Assembly (NCBI GenBank): GCA_039811865.1
Contig: JBDHZK010000017.1
Location: forward strand, 1 to 28,757
Length of the DNA stretch: 28,757 nt
Direction: 5' to 3'
DNA from: JBDHZK01 sp039811865
Lineage (GTDB): Bacteria > Actinomycetota > Actinomycetes > Propionibacteriales > Propionibacteriaceae
Shown here: positions 7,662 through 14,491 of the stretch, piece by piece
Position numbering within the stretch: the first letter of the stretch is position 1
Layout: each line of letters opens with the position of its first letter
Translations under genes and position numbers: made by a program
The notes under the pieces: model-generated
Told to the model about the DNA's origin: nothing
Database searches by the model: none
Seen by the model: only the letters and a program-made list of their open reading frames with translations

Positions 7662-8156
7662 ATGGATCTCAGTTCGTTCTACGGCCTGATCGCCGGCACT
7701 TGCTTTACCCTGGTCGGCCTTTGGTGGACGGTCCTGGGCAAGCGCGAGGACTGGAAGCGGGACTGGAAGATGCGCAAGCTCGCGGGGGGCACGTACCTGT
7801 CCTTTCTCATCCCGGGGCTGATGGCCACCTTCGCGCAGGTCGCCCCGACGACGCCGCTGCTGTGGCGGTTCACCTTCGCCATCTCGGCGCTCCTTGGGAT
7901 CGCGTCGACGCTCGTCCTGCTGCGCGTCGATTCAGGCGGTCACAAGGGGCCGTTCAGGTCGAATCGCTGGATCGTGGTGGTCTTGTACGCGGCGATCACC
8001 GTCTTCGCGGTCGCTCCTGAGCTGGCTCAACCGGTGGGCCTGACCGCACTGCAGGTAGCGTCCCTGCTGTTGATCGGTTTGATCCTGATCGGGCACGGTC
8101 TCACGTGGGAGTTCTTGATGAGTCCCGCCGACGACGCGGACGCGGTCCAGCAGTAA
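7662..8156 (+). CDS. Small integral membrane protein of unknown function
   Basis: I do not recognise this 164-residue protein. It has about five hydrophobic segments long enough to cross the membrane (near residues 5-26, 41-60, 65-86, 101-120 and 126-147). Between the first two is a basic, tryptophan-rich loop (GKREDWKRDWKMRK), which should face the cytosol, and the tail is acidic. ATG 7662 was chosen because the first membrane segment follows at once; the frame stays open to about 7599 but that part looks non-coding. There is no ribosome-binding site. CAGGCT ends seven bases before the ATG, a weak match to the leaderless -10 spacing seen elsewhere in the window. It stands alone, with a gap of over 200 bases on the left and over 400 on the right. 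Confidence 0.7.
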   Translation: MDLSSFYGLIAGTCFTLVGLWWTVLGKREDWKRDWKMRKLAGGTYLSFLIPGLMATFAQVAPTTPLLWRFTFAISALLGIASTLVLLRVDSGGHKGPFRSNRWIVVVLYAAITVFAVAPELAQPVGLTALQVASLLLIGLILIGHGLTWEFLMSPADDADAVQQ

Positions 8157-8250
8157 CGCTGCCCGCAGGCGGGCCGGCGGATGGGGGACGACCCGAGCAA
8201 CGGACGATCCGGCCCGGCGCAGCCGTTCTGCGGCGGTGGCCCGTGGCTGA

Positions 8251-8266
8251 GCAAGCAAATTCTTGC
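8251..8266. promoter_or_regulatory. Inverted repeat GCAAG-N6-CTTGC, candidate operator
   Basis: GCAAG (8251-8255) and CTTGC (8262-8266) are complementary arms around CAAATT. A similar arrangement, CAAGCA then CTTGC, recurs at 8475-8487. The repetition upstream of a sugar operon suggests a regulator site; the protein is unknown. Confidence 0.35.
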
Positions 8267-8291
8267 AAACTAAGGAGTATTCGAGCAATGT

Positions 8292-8306
8292 CTCACAGAT
8301 TGTGAG
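8292..8306. promoter_or_regulatory. Perfect palindrome CTCACA-GAT-TGTGAG, candidate operator
   Basis: Six-base arms (8292-8297 and 8301-8306) surround GAT. The order of half-sites is opposite to a CRP site, which reads TGTGA then TCACA, so CRP binding is not implied. It overlaps a five-codon reading frame that has a good ribosome site. Confidence 0.4.
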
Positions 8307-8419
8307 GTCTGGCGGGGTTAGTGGCATTGCACGCCAGGTATCCAGCGCCGTTCAGACACGAACTTGGGTTGCTTCGTTTGCGCGCGTGGGGCGCATCTGC
8401 CGCACTATCGTGCATCCCA

Positions 8420-8447
8420 TGGTTACCCAAGAGGCTTCTGTTAACCA
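8420..8447. promoter_or_regulatory. Inverted repeat TGGTTA-N16-TAACCA, candidate operator
   Basis: Six-base arms at 8420-8425 and 8442-8447 are separated by 16 bases, about two and a half helix turns between arm starts. This could be a regulator site or chance; the AT-rich setting makes it more notable here. Confidence 0.3.
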
Positions 8448-8462
8448 CTGGTAGCTAGACAA

Positions 8463-8487
8463 AAGCGCTTCGGACAAGCACACTTGC
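8463..8487. promoter_or_regulatory. LacI-type palindrome AAGCGCTT and adjacent CAAG/CTTG dyad
   Basis: AAGCGCTT (8463-8470) is a perfect palindrome with a central CG pair, the core form of many LacI-family operators. Five bases later, CAAGCACACTTGC (8475-8487) repeats the half-sites seen at 8251-8266. Together they are the best operator candidates near the mtlA promoter. Confidence 0.4.
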
Positions 8488-8503
8488 CAAGGCGTCTGCA
8501 CCG

Positions 8504-8528
8504 CCCATCCCCAGCGCTGGGAAATGGG
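8504..8528 (+). promoter_or_regulatory. Strong hairpin in mtlA leader
   Basis: CCCAGCGCTGGG (8510-8521) is a perfect 12-base palindrome. Outside it, CCCAT (8504-8508) pairs with ATGGG (8524-8528) across a 1/2-base bulge. In RNA this gives a stem of about ten pairs ending roughly 60 bases before the ribosome site. It could be an operator, an attenuator part or a stability element. Confidence 0.45.
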
Positions 8529-8600
8529 TCCTGGTCGGTGATGCAGTCCCCACAAAATCTGTCCACCGCCCCGTCATCCTCGGGGAGACAAGGGAGTCAA

Positions 8601-10601
8601 ATGTCAACCACTGACACCCCTTCGCGGATGCAGTCCGCGCGGACTTCGGTCCAGAAGTTCGGCACCTTCTTGTCGAACATGATCATGCCCAACATCGGCG
8701 CCTTCATCGCCTGGGGCCTCATCACCGCCCTGTTCATCAAGGTCGGCTGGTTCCCGGTGCCGGAGCTGGGCGGCTTCGGCACCCACATGGTCGATGGCAA
8801 GGAAGTGGCCTGGACCGGCCTCGTCGGCCCGATGATCACCTACCTGCTGCCGCTGCTGATCGGCTACACCGGCGGCTACAACATCTACGACAAGCGCGGC
8901 GGTGTGGTCGGCGCGATCGCCACCATGGGCGTCATCGTCGGTACCTCCATCCCGATGTTCATCGGCGCCATGATCATGGGTCCGCTGGGCGGCTGGAGCA
9001 TGAAGAAGCTCGACAGCCTGTGGCATCACCGGATCAAGCCCGGCTTCGAGATGTTGGTCAACAACTTCTCCGCGGGCATCTGGGGCGGCGCCCTCGCCGT
9101 CATCGGCTTCTATCTGATCGGCCCCGTTGTCACGGCCTTTAGCGCTGGCGCCGCGGCGGTCGTCGGATTCCTGGTGGCGAACAACGTCCTGCCGCTGACG
9201 TCCCTGCTGATCGAGCCGGCGAAGGTGCTGTTCTTGAACAACGCCATCAACCACGGCGTGCTCACGCCGTTGGCGCTCGACCAGGTATCGAAGGCCGGCA
9301 AGTCCGTCCTGTTCCTGCTCGAGGCCAACCCCGGCCCCGGCCTGGGCGTGCTGCTGGCCTACATGTTCTTCGGCAAGGGCCAGGCGAAGGCTTCGGCTCC
9401 CGGTGCCGCCATCATCCACTTCTTCGGCGGCATCCACGAGATCTACTTCCCCTACGTGCTGATGAAGCCCGCCCTGCTCGCCGGCACCATCCTCGGCGGC
9501 ATGACCGGCATCTTCCTCAATGTGCTGTTCGGCGTCGGCCTGGTCGGCCCCGCCGCCCCGGGTTCGATCATCGCCGTGTACGCAATGACCGCGCGGGACA
9601 GCTACCTCGGCGTGACCATCGCCGTCCTGGGCGCGATCGCGGTTTCGTTCGCGGTCTCCGCTCTCATCCTGCGCCGCAGCAAGGATGACGACGAGGGCGA
9701 CGACCTCTCCAAGGCGACCGCCGACATGGAGGCCATGAAGGGCAAGAAGTCGGTCGCGTCCAGTGCTCTGGCCGGCGCCGGTGCGGTTAGCGCGGCCGGT
9801 CATCAGGGCCCGATCAAGAACATCGTGTTCGCCTGCGACGCCGGCATGGGCTCCTCGGCGATGGGCGCCTCGGTCCTGCGACGCAAGGTGCAGGCGGCCG
9901 GTTTCAAGGACGTGACCGTCATCAACAAGGCGATCGCGAACCTGACCGACACCTTCGACCTCGTCGTGAGCCATCAGGACCTCACCCCGCGGGCGAAGCA
10001 GAAGACCGGTTCGGCCGTCCACGTCTCGGTCGAGAACTTCATGGACAGCCCCCGGTACGACGAGATCGTCGACCTACTGAAGACCACCAACACCGGTGGG
10101 GGTTCGGCTCCGGCGCCGGTCGCGGCCGCCCCCGTTGCCGCCGCCGCGGCCGCTGCGGCGTCCGACGGTGGGACGGTCCTGGAGAAGAAGTCGATCGTGC
10201 TGTCCGGCTCGGCCCGGGACCGCGAGGCCGCGATCAACGAGGTCGGCCAGCTGTTGGTGGACGCCGGGGCCGTGGACCGGGCCTACGTGGACGCCATGCA
10301 TCAGCGCGAGGCGACCGTGTCGACCTACATGGGCAACCTGCTCGCCATCCCGCACGGAACCAACGACGCCAAGCAGTACGTGAAGCGCTCGGCGATCGCC
10401 GTCGTCCGCTACCCCGAGGGTCTGGACTGGAAGGGCAAGCCCGTCAAGTTCGTCATCGGCGTGGCCGGGAAGAACAACGAGCATCTGACCCTGCTCGGCC
10501 AGATCGCCGGCGTGTTCACCGACAAGGCCGCCGTGGCCAACCTGGAGACGGCCAACTCCGAGCAGGAGATCCTCGACGCGTTCGGAAAGGTGCACAACTG
10601 A
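8601..10601 (+). CDS. mtlA: Mannitol-specific PTS enzyme IICBA
   Basis: This 666-residue phosphotransferase permease imports mannitol and phosphorylates it to mannitol-1-phosphate. The EIIC membrane domain fills about residues 1-360 and carries the GGIHEIYFPY motif (276-285). EIIB follows, with the phospho-cysteine in FACDAGMGSSAMGAS (Cys412). A Gly/Ala/Pro-rich linker at about 498-523 joins EIIA, whose phospho-histidine is in LLAIPHGTND (His585). The three domains stand in the same order as in E. coli MtlA (637 residues); the linker accounts for part of the difference. ATG 8601 has AAGGGAG four bases upstream, which decides it against the longer frame from 8484. mtlD starts one base after the stop. 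Phosphate comes from EI and HPr encoded elsewhere. Confidence 0.97.
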   Translation: MSTTDTPSRMQSARTSVQKFGTFLSNMIMPNIGAFIAWGLITALFIKVGWFPVPELGGFGTHMVDGKEVAWTGLVGPMITYLLPLLIGYTGGYNIYDKRGGVVGAIATMGVIVGTSIPMFIGAMIMGPLGGWSMKKLDSLWHHRIKPGFEMLVNNFSAGIWGGALAVIGFYLIGPVVTAFSAGAAAVVGFLVANNVLPLTSLLIEPAKVLFLNNAINHGVLTPLALDQVSKAGKSVLFLLEANPGPGLGVLLAYMFFGKGQAKASAPGAAIIHFFGGIHEIYFPYVLMKPALLAGTILGGMTGIFLNVLFGVGLVGPAAPGSIIAVYAMTARDSYLGVTIAVLGAIAVSFAVSALILRRSKDDDEGDDLSKATADMEAMKGKKSVASSALAGAGAVSAAGHQGPIKNIVFACDAGMGSSAMGASVLRRKVQAAGFKDVTVINKAIANLTDTFDLVVSHQDLTPRAKQKTGSAVHVSVENFMDSPRYDEIVDLLKTTNTGGGSAPAPVAAAPVAAAAAAAASDGGTVLEKKSIVLSGSARDREAAINEVGQLLVDAGAVDRAYVDAMHQREATVSTYMGNLLAIPHGTNDAKQYVKRSAIAVVRYPEGLDWKGKPVKFVIGVAGKNNEHLTLLGQIAGVFTDKAAVANLETANSEQEILDAFGKVHN

Positions 10602-10602
10602 G

Positions 10603-11742
10603 ATGTTGGCTGTCCACTTCGGGGCCGGGAACATCGGCCGCGGCTTCGTCGGGTTGCTGCTGAACGAGGCCGGGTATGAGCTCATCTTCGCCGACTTGGC
10701 GGATGCGCTGATCGACGGGCTGAAGGCCGCCGACAGCTACGAGGTCCATGAGGTTGGGGAGCATCCGGTCAGCCACACGGTGACCAACTTCTCGGCGCTC
10801 AACTCCGCCAAGGAAGCCGACGAGCTGGTGGCGGCGATCGCCAAGGCGGACGTGGTCACCACGGCGGTCGGGGCACACATCCTCAAGTTCGTGGCGCCGG
10901 CCATCGCGAAGGGGATCGCGGCCCGCCCGGCCGATGCCCCGAAGGTTGCCGTCATGGCATGCGAGAACGCCATCAACGCGACCAACATCTTGGCCGCGGA
11001 GATCGCGAAGAACTACGAGGGCGACGATCTCGCCGGTCGGACCATCTTCGCTAACACCGCTGTCGATCGCATCGTGCCCAACCAGGCTCCGGGCTCCGGT
11101 CTCAACGTCACGGTGGAGGACTTCCACGAATGGGCGATCGAGTCGGGACCCTTCGGCGACAACGTGCCGAACATTCCCGGGGCGACTTGGGTGGACGATC
11201 TTGAGCCCTACATCGAGCGCAAGTTGTTCACCGTCAACACCGGCCACGCGACGAGCGCCTGGTTCGGGCACGCCGCCGGCTTCGTCAAGCTGTCGGACGC
11301 CCTGAACGATCCGCCGGTCAAGGACCAGGTGGAGGCGGTCCTGCAGGAGACGAAGTCGTTGATCATCGCCAAGCACGGGGTGGATCCTGAGGCGGCGGAG
11401 AAGTACGTTCAGAAGAATCTGAAGCGGTTCGCGAACCCGTCCCTGCCCGACACGACGACCCGCGTCGGGCGTGGACCGTTGCGCAAGCTCAGCCGCAACG
11501 AGCGGTTCATCAGCCCCGCTTCGCAGTTGGCCGAGCGCGGTATGAAGCATGACGCGCTGTTGTCGGCGATGGCTGCCGGGCTGGTCTTCGACGCTCCGGA
11601 CGACCCGGAGGCCGTGGAACTGCAGGAACTGCTCGCGACCGCATCGGCGGAGCAGGTCGTGGAACAGGTCACCGGCCTGACCCCGGATCACCCGCTCTAC
11701 GCGGGCGTCGTTGGCATCGTCAAGGCCCGCCAGGAAGGCTGA
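10603..11742 (+). CDS. mtlD: Mannitol-1-phosphate 5-dehydrogenase
   Basis: MtlD oxidises mannitol-1-phosphate to fructose-6-phosphate with NAD+, feeding glycolysis. The 379-residue protein opens with the Rossmann loop FGAGNIGRGFVG (residues 6-17) and has ACENAINATN, the NTAVDRIVPNQ segment and the KLFTVNTGHATSAWFGH region with the catalytic lysine and histidine of polyol-specific long-chain dehydrogenases. The start is one base after mtlA stops, and GGAAAGG lies within the end of mtlA, so translation is probably coupled. The operon is the two-gene form: no mtlR or separate mtlF is seen. Its product is also the substrate of GlmS. Confidence 0.96.
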   Translation: MLAVHFGAGNIGRGFVGLLLNEAGYELIFADLADALIDGLKAADSYEVHEVGEHPVSHTVTNFSALNSAKEADELVAAIAKADVVTTAVGAHILKFVAPAIAKGIAARPADAPKVAVMACENAINATNILAAEIAKNYEGDDLAGRTIFANTAVDRIVPNQAPGSGLNVTVEDFHEWAIESGPFGDNVPNIPGATWVDDLEPYIERKLFTVNTGHATSAWFGHAAGFVKLSDALNDPPVKDQVEAVLQETKSLIIAKHGVDPEAAEKYVQKNLKRFANPSLPDTTTRVGRGPLRKLSRNERFISPASQLAERGMKHDALLSAMAAGLVFDAPDDPEAVELQELLATASAEQVVEQVTGLTPDHPLYAGVVGIVKARQEG

Positions 11743-11753
11743 CCCACAATGCT

Positions 11754-11788
11754 GTTGGGCCCGTCGGGATTCTCCCGGCGGGCCCAAC
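11754..11788 (+). terminator. Hairpin terminator after mtlAD
   Basis: GTTGGGCCCG (11754-11763) pairs with CGGGCCCAAC (11779-11788); inside, after a T-G wobble, CGGG pairs with CCCG around a five-base loop ATTCT. The stem is about 15 pairs. No U-tract follows, as is common in actinobacteria. It lies eleven bases past the mtlD stop. Confidence 0.8.
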
Positions 11789-11831
11789 GGCGTTACAACG
11801 ATCCGGCGGCACCTCGGCGACAGGGGCCGAT

Positions 11832-11847
11832 CCTCCGCGCCCGGAGG
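11832..11847 (-). terminator. Small hairpin downstream of mgtA-like gene
   Basis: CCTCCG (11832-11837) and CGGAGG (11842-11847) form a six-pair stem with a four-base loop, ten bases beyond the stop of the minus-strand glycosyltransferase. There is no U-tract. It probably helps end that transcript; the larger hairpin at 11754-11788 could serve both strands. Confidence 0.45.
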
Positions 11848-11856
11848 CGTCCGGGC

Positions 11857-13032
11857 TCAGCGGTGCACCGGGACCGGTGGCAGTTCGGTCGGGACGCGCA
11901 GACGTTCCAGTGGCCGCAGCGCCGGGGCAGGTCCGCGCAGGACGGCCTGCTCGTAGTAGCCGACCAACTCCGCGCAGACATCCGACCAGCGACGGCGCTC
12001 GACGCCCGCGCGCGCGGCGGCCGCGAAGGCCAGGCGTTTGCGCGGGTCACCCAACAAATCGGCGACGAAATCGCGCATCGAGCGCAGGTCGCCGGGTCGG
12101 TACAGCCAGCCGTTGTGACTCGGCCGGATGAGGTCCAGCGGGCCACCGCTGGCCGGCGCGATTACGGGTACGCCGCTGGCCAGGGCCTCCTGGATCGACT
12201 GGCCGAACGTCTCGAGCTCGCCCGGGTGGACCATCACGTCGACGGCCGCGAGGGCGTCCGCCAAATCCTCGCCGCCCAGGTGGCCCGTGAACTTGGCGTT
12301 GGGCAGGACGCGCTCCAGGTCGGCGCGGGCGGGGCCGTCCCCGATGATCACCAGCTGGCCGAGGTCGGCCAGGACGGCCAGGTCGGCGACCTGCTTCTCG
12401 GCGGCGAGCCGGCCGACGTAGCCGATCAGCGGTCGGTCGGGATCGGCACACAACTGGGCGCGTACCCGCGAAGTGCGCCGTCCGGGATCGAATCGCTCGG
12501 TGTCGACGCCGCGACCCCAGACCTCCACATTGCCGATGCCGGCCGCGAGTAGTTGGGTGCGGGCGGCACTGGAAGGCGCGAGGTTCAAGGTCGCCAGGCT
12601 GTGGATCCGCCTCAGGGCCGACCACAGGAGCGGCTCGGCGGCCGGGAATCCGTACCGTCGGGCGTAACCGGGCAGGTCGGTTTGGTACACCCCGACCACC
12701 GGCAGCCCGAACCACCGGGAGGCTTGCGCCGCGCGGTACCCAAGCGCGAAGGGTGAGGCCAAATGGACGACGTCGGGGCGAAAGTCGGCCAGCACCCGCG
12801 CGATCGTCGGCCGGGTGGACATCGTGACTCTGACCTGGGAGTAGCCCGGGAGCGGAACGCAGGGCAAGCCGACCACCTCGAACCCGGCGTACGAAGCGGG
12901 CGCTCCTGCCGCCGGTGCGAGGACGACGGCCTGGTGACCAACGGCTCGAAGGTGCTCCAGCACGCGGAGCACCGAGTTGGTGACCCCGTTCACGTGCGGA
13001 AGGAAGGACTCGGCGGCGATCGCGACCCTCAT
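11857..13032 (-). CDS. mgtA: GT4 glycosyltransferase, MgtA-like alpha-mannosyltransferase
   Basis: This 391-residue GT-B enzyme would transfer mannose from GDP-mannose to a membrane lipid acceptor. The N-terminal half has MRVAIAAESFLPHVNGVTNS, FRPDVVHLASPFALGY and GVYQTDLPGYA. The C-terminal donor-binding half has IGYVGRLAAEKQV, VIIGDGPARADLE and the GT4 EX7E region HPGELETFGQSIQEALASG. The pattern follows mycobacterial MgtA (Rv0557), which mannosylates glucuronosyl diacylglycerol; the exact acceptor here is inference. ATG 13032 is preceded by TAGCTT and six bases, a leaderless promoter layout. It is a single gene, convergent with mtlD. An MptB-like mannosyltransferase at 23056 points to lipomannan-like envelope glycans in this organism. 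Confidence 0.87.
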   Translation of the reverse strand: MRVAIAAESFLPHVNGVTNSVLRVLEHLRAVGHQAVVLAPAAGAPASYAGFEVVGLPCVPLPGYSQVRVTMSTRPTIARVLADFRPDVVHLASPFALGYRAAQASRWFGLPVVGVYQTDLPGYARRYGFPAAEPLLWSALRRIHSLATLNLAPSSAARTQLLAAGIGNVEVWGRGVDTERFDPGRRTSRVRAQLCADPDRPLIGYVGRLAAEKQVADLAVLADLGQLVIIGDGPARADLERVLPNAKFTGHLGGEDLADALAAVDVMVHPGELETFGQSIQEALASGVPVIAPASGGPLDLIRPSHNGWLYRPGDLRSMRDFVADLLGDPRKRLAFAAAARAGVERRRWSDVCAELVGYYEQAVLRGPAPALRPLERLRVPTELPPVPVHR

Positions 13033-13044
13033 GCCTCGAAGCTA
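13033..13044 (-). promoter_or_regulatory. Predicted -10 box for leaderless mgtA transcript
   Basis: On the minus strand TAGCTT (13044-13039) is followed by CGAGGC and then the ATG. The six-base distance places transcription start at the ATG. CGAGG could alternatively act as a poor, very close ribosome site. Confidence 0.45.
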
Positions 13045-13165
13045 GGGCCCGCCCGTGGCCGGACGTCGAGCGCCCGGTTGCGGTCGGGCCAACCTCGGGT
13101 TACGGGTGGGATCGATCTGCCTCGGCGCAGGTGCTGGCCCGGTTTCGCGGGGCGAAGCTTTGGCC

Positions 13166-13189
13166 ACGGCGTTCCCGCAGGAACGCCGT
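13166..13189. repeat. Perfect 10-base-arm hairpin with GTTCCCGCAGGAAC core
   Basis: ACGGCGTTCC (13166-13175) and GGAACGCCGT (13180-13189) are perfect complements around CGCA. The core differs by one base from the palindrome at 13383-13398. It could end a transcript or bind a protein. Confidence 0.65.
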
Positions 13190-13244
13190 CGGGGTTTCCC
13201 GGGACGCCGCCGGGGGGTGGGAGCGCCCGGCTGCGGAGCGACTA

Positions 13245-13332
13245 GGTGGAAACGTGCGGCGCTTGGTGCGACGTTGCCGCTCTTGCGCCTTGGCGGCGGG
13301 AGACCGAGCTCCACTCGCCGCACGGTTCCACC
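13245..13332. repeat. Long inverted-repeat element, copy 1 (possible structured RNA or MITE-like unit)
   Basis: Left arm 13245-13261 and right arm 13316-13332 are 17 bases each with one mismatch (A13252 with G13325). The left arm contains GTGGAAACGTGCGGC, identical over 15 bases to the left arm of the element at 22877-22974. Inside, GCCGC (13276-13280) and GCGGC (13293-13297) can form a second stem. Interior blocks GTTGCC and GGCGG also recur in the other copy in the same order. No flanking target-site duplication is evident. Strand and function are unknown. Confidence 0.7.
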
Positions 13333-13382
13333 GATCTTTCCATCAGGCGCCCGTCTGCGGCTTCAGGTGCCGGGCCAGGAAG

Positions 13383-13398
13383 CGTTCCCGCGGGAACG
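13383..13398. repeat. Perfect 16-base palindrome CGTTCCCGCGGGAACG
   Basis: The palindrome is perfect and shares its GTTCCCGC/GGAAC core with the hairpin at 13166-13189. It lies about 120 bases before the tsaE ribosome site, a position suitable for an operator. Confidence 0.6.
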
Positions 13399-13516
13399 TT
13401 GCTGGCTCCCCAGCGCCCCCAGTGGCAGGTTCGGCCAGCGAGCGGGCCGAATGGCCGCTGATAGACTTCGCCGTCGCTCGCGTGCGTGCGAGCGCACCGC
13501 ATACCAGGAGTCCCAC

Positions 13517-14491
13517 ATGTCTTCCGCCGCCCAAGCCCCGGCCTTCATCGGGGAGTTGGACGACGGCCGAGAGGTTGCGATCGAGATCGTCGGAGCGCAA
13601 CGGGCGGACGAACTGGCCGAGGTGATCCGGTCGGCCTTCGCGGCACGGCCCCCGGTCGACCCGCCCCCGCCGGCGCTGTCGGAGACGCCGGCGAGCGTGG
13701 TCGCCCTGCTTGAGCATGGCCTGGGGGTGCTGGCCAGCGTCGCCGGCGTCCCGGCCGGCGTCATCCTCATCGAACTAGAGGCCGGCTCGGCGCGGCTGGC
13801 GCGGGTCTCGGTGCGGCCACAGTTCCAGCGCCACGGCCTGGCCACCATCATGATCGGCGCGGTCTTGGAACTGCTGGCCGAGCGCGGGGTCGCCGAGGTC
13901 GACTTGTTGGCCAGACGGGAGTTCCCGCAGGTCGGGGCGTGGTGGCGCCGACACGGATTCGTGGTGGTCGGCCAGGCGCCGCCATGCGAGGTGCTGGCCA
14001 GGCGAGTCCCCGCCCTGAGCCTGGTGCCGACTGCGGATGACATGCGTGAGTTGGGACGCCGGCTGGCCGGCATTCTGCGGCCGGGCGACGTGATCATCGC
14101 CTCCGGCGAACTGGGCGCGGGCAAGACGACCCTCGCGCAGGGGCTGGGGGAGGGGCTGGACGTGGCCGGTCCGGTGATCTCACCCACCTTCGTCCTCTCG
14201 CGGGTACATCCGGCACGAGGCGTTGGTCCGGCGCTGGTGCACGTCGACGCGTACCGCCTGGGCGATTCGGCCGAGTTGGAGGACCTGGACCTGGACTTCT
14301 CGCTCGCCGAGGCGATCACCCTGATCGAGTGGGGTACCGGTGTCGCCGAGGGGCTCAGCGACGATCGGCTTGAAGTCGACATCCGCCGCGGGGACGATCC
14401 GGCGGACGAGACCCGCGTCGTCCTGTTGACCGGGGTCGGAGGCCGCTGGGCCGGAGTCGACCTGCCGACCACGAACGGAGCTTCGAAGTGA
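13517..14491 (+). CDS. tsaE: GNAT acetyltransferase-TsaE fusion (t6A ATPase subunit)
   Basis: The 324-residue protein joins two domains. Residues about 1-165 are a GNAT acyltransferase, with the acyl-CoA loop VRPQFQRHGLATIMIG and the WWRRHGF end segment. Residues about 170-324 are TsaE, with the Walker A GELGAGKTTLAQGLGEGL, ISPTFVLSR, VHVDAYRLGD and LIEWG. TsaE is the ATPase that drives the TsaBDE cycle making N6-threonylcarbamoyladenosine at position 37 of ANN-decoding tRNAs. ATG 13517 has CCAGGAG six bases upstream, ruling out the longer open frame. The stop overlaps the tsaB start (GTGA). The GNAT part's substrate is unknown; such fusions occur in related actinobacteria as far as I recall. 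Confidence 0.93.
   Translation: MSSAAQAPAFIGELDDGREVAIEIVGAQRADELAEVIRSAFAARPPVDPPPPALSETPASVVALLEHGLGVLASVAGVPAGVILIELEAGSARLARVSVRPQFQRHGLATIMIGAVLELLAERGVAEVDLLARREFPQVGAWWRRHGFVVVGQAPPCEVLARRVPALSLVPTADDMRELGRRLAGILRPGDVIIASGELGAGKTTLAQGLGEGLDVAGPVISPTFVLSRVHPARGVGPALVHVDAYRLGDSAELEDLDLDFSLAEAITLIEWGTGVAEGLSDDRLEVDIRRGDDPADETRVVLLTGVGGRWAGVDLPTTNGASK

Larger units (their letters stand above)
8157..8600. other. Long dyad-rich leader upstream of mtlA (no gene)
   Basis: No convincing gene lies in these 444 bases, which are less GC-rich than the surroundings. The stretch holds at least six small inverted repeats, given as separate entries where distinct, and good ribosome sites at 8272-8277 and 8590-8596. 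It most likely contains the promoter and operators of the mannitol operon. I could not place a -35/-10 pair with confidence. Confidence 0.6.
13033..13516. other. Long structured intergenic region (no gene)
   Basis: No convincing gene lies in these 484 bases; the frame open across them is the extension of the downstream gene. The stretch holds two strong palindromic hairpins on either side of a long inverted repeat, listed separately, plus the mgtA promoter at its left end and presumably the tsaE operon promoter at its right end. A TAGACT at 13462-13467 is a possible -10 box for the latter, without a clear -35. Confidence 0.6.

Noticed and set aside
7502..8020. A 172-codon plus-strand frame overlapping the membrane protein gene
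   Set aside because: It reads in a different frame from the clearly membrane-patterned protein at 7662-8156 and gives an Arg/Pro/Gly-rich product without domains.
8292..8306. CRP/cAMP receptor protein site before mtlA
   Set aside because: The half-sites are in the inverse order (TCACA then TGTGA) with a three-base centre, not TGTGA-N6-TCACA.
13245..13332. A tRNA or small SRP RNA gene in the long inverted repeat
   Set aside because: There is no cloverleaf, no T-loop GTTCRA pattern in place and no GGAAGGAAGC-type SRP loop.
13055..13516. A 154-residue N-terminal extension of the GNAT-TsaE protein
   Set aside because: It reads through both hairpins and the inverted repeat, has no domain, and the ATG at 13517 has a good ribosome site and proper GNAT start.
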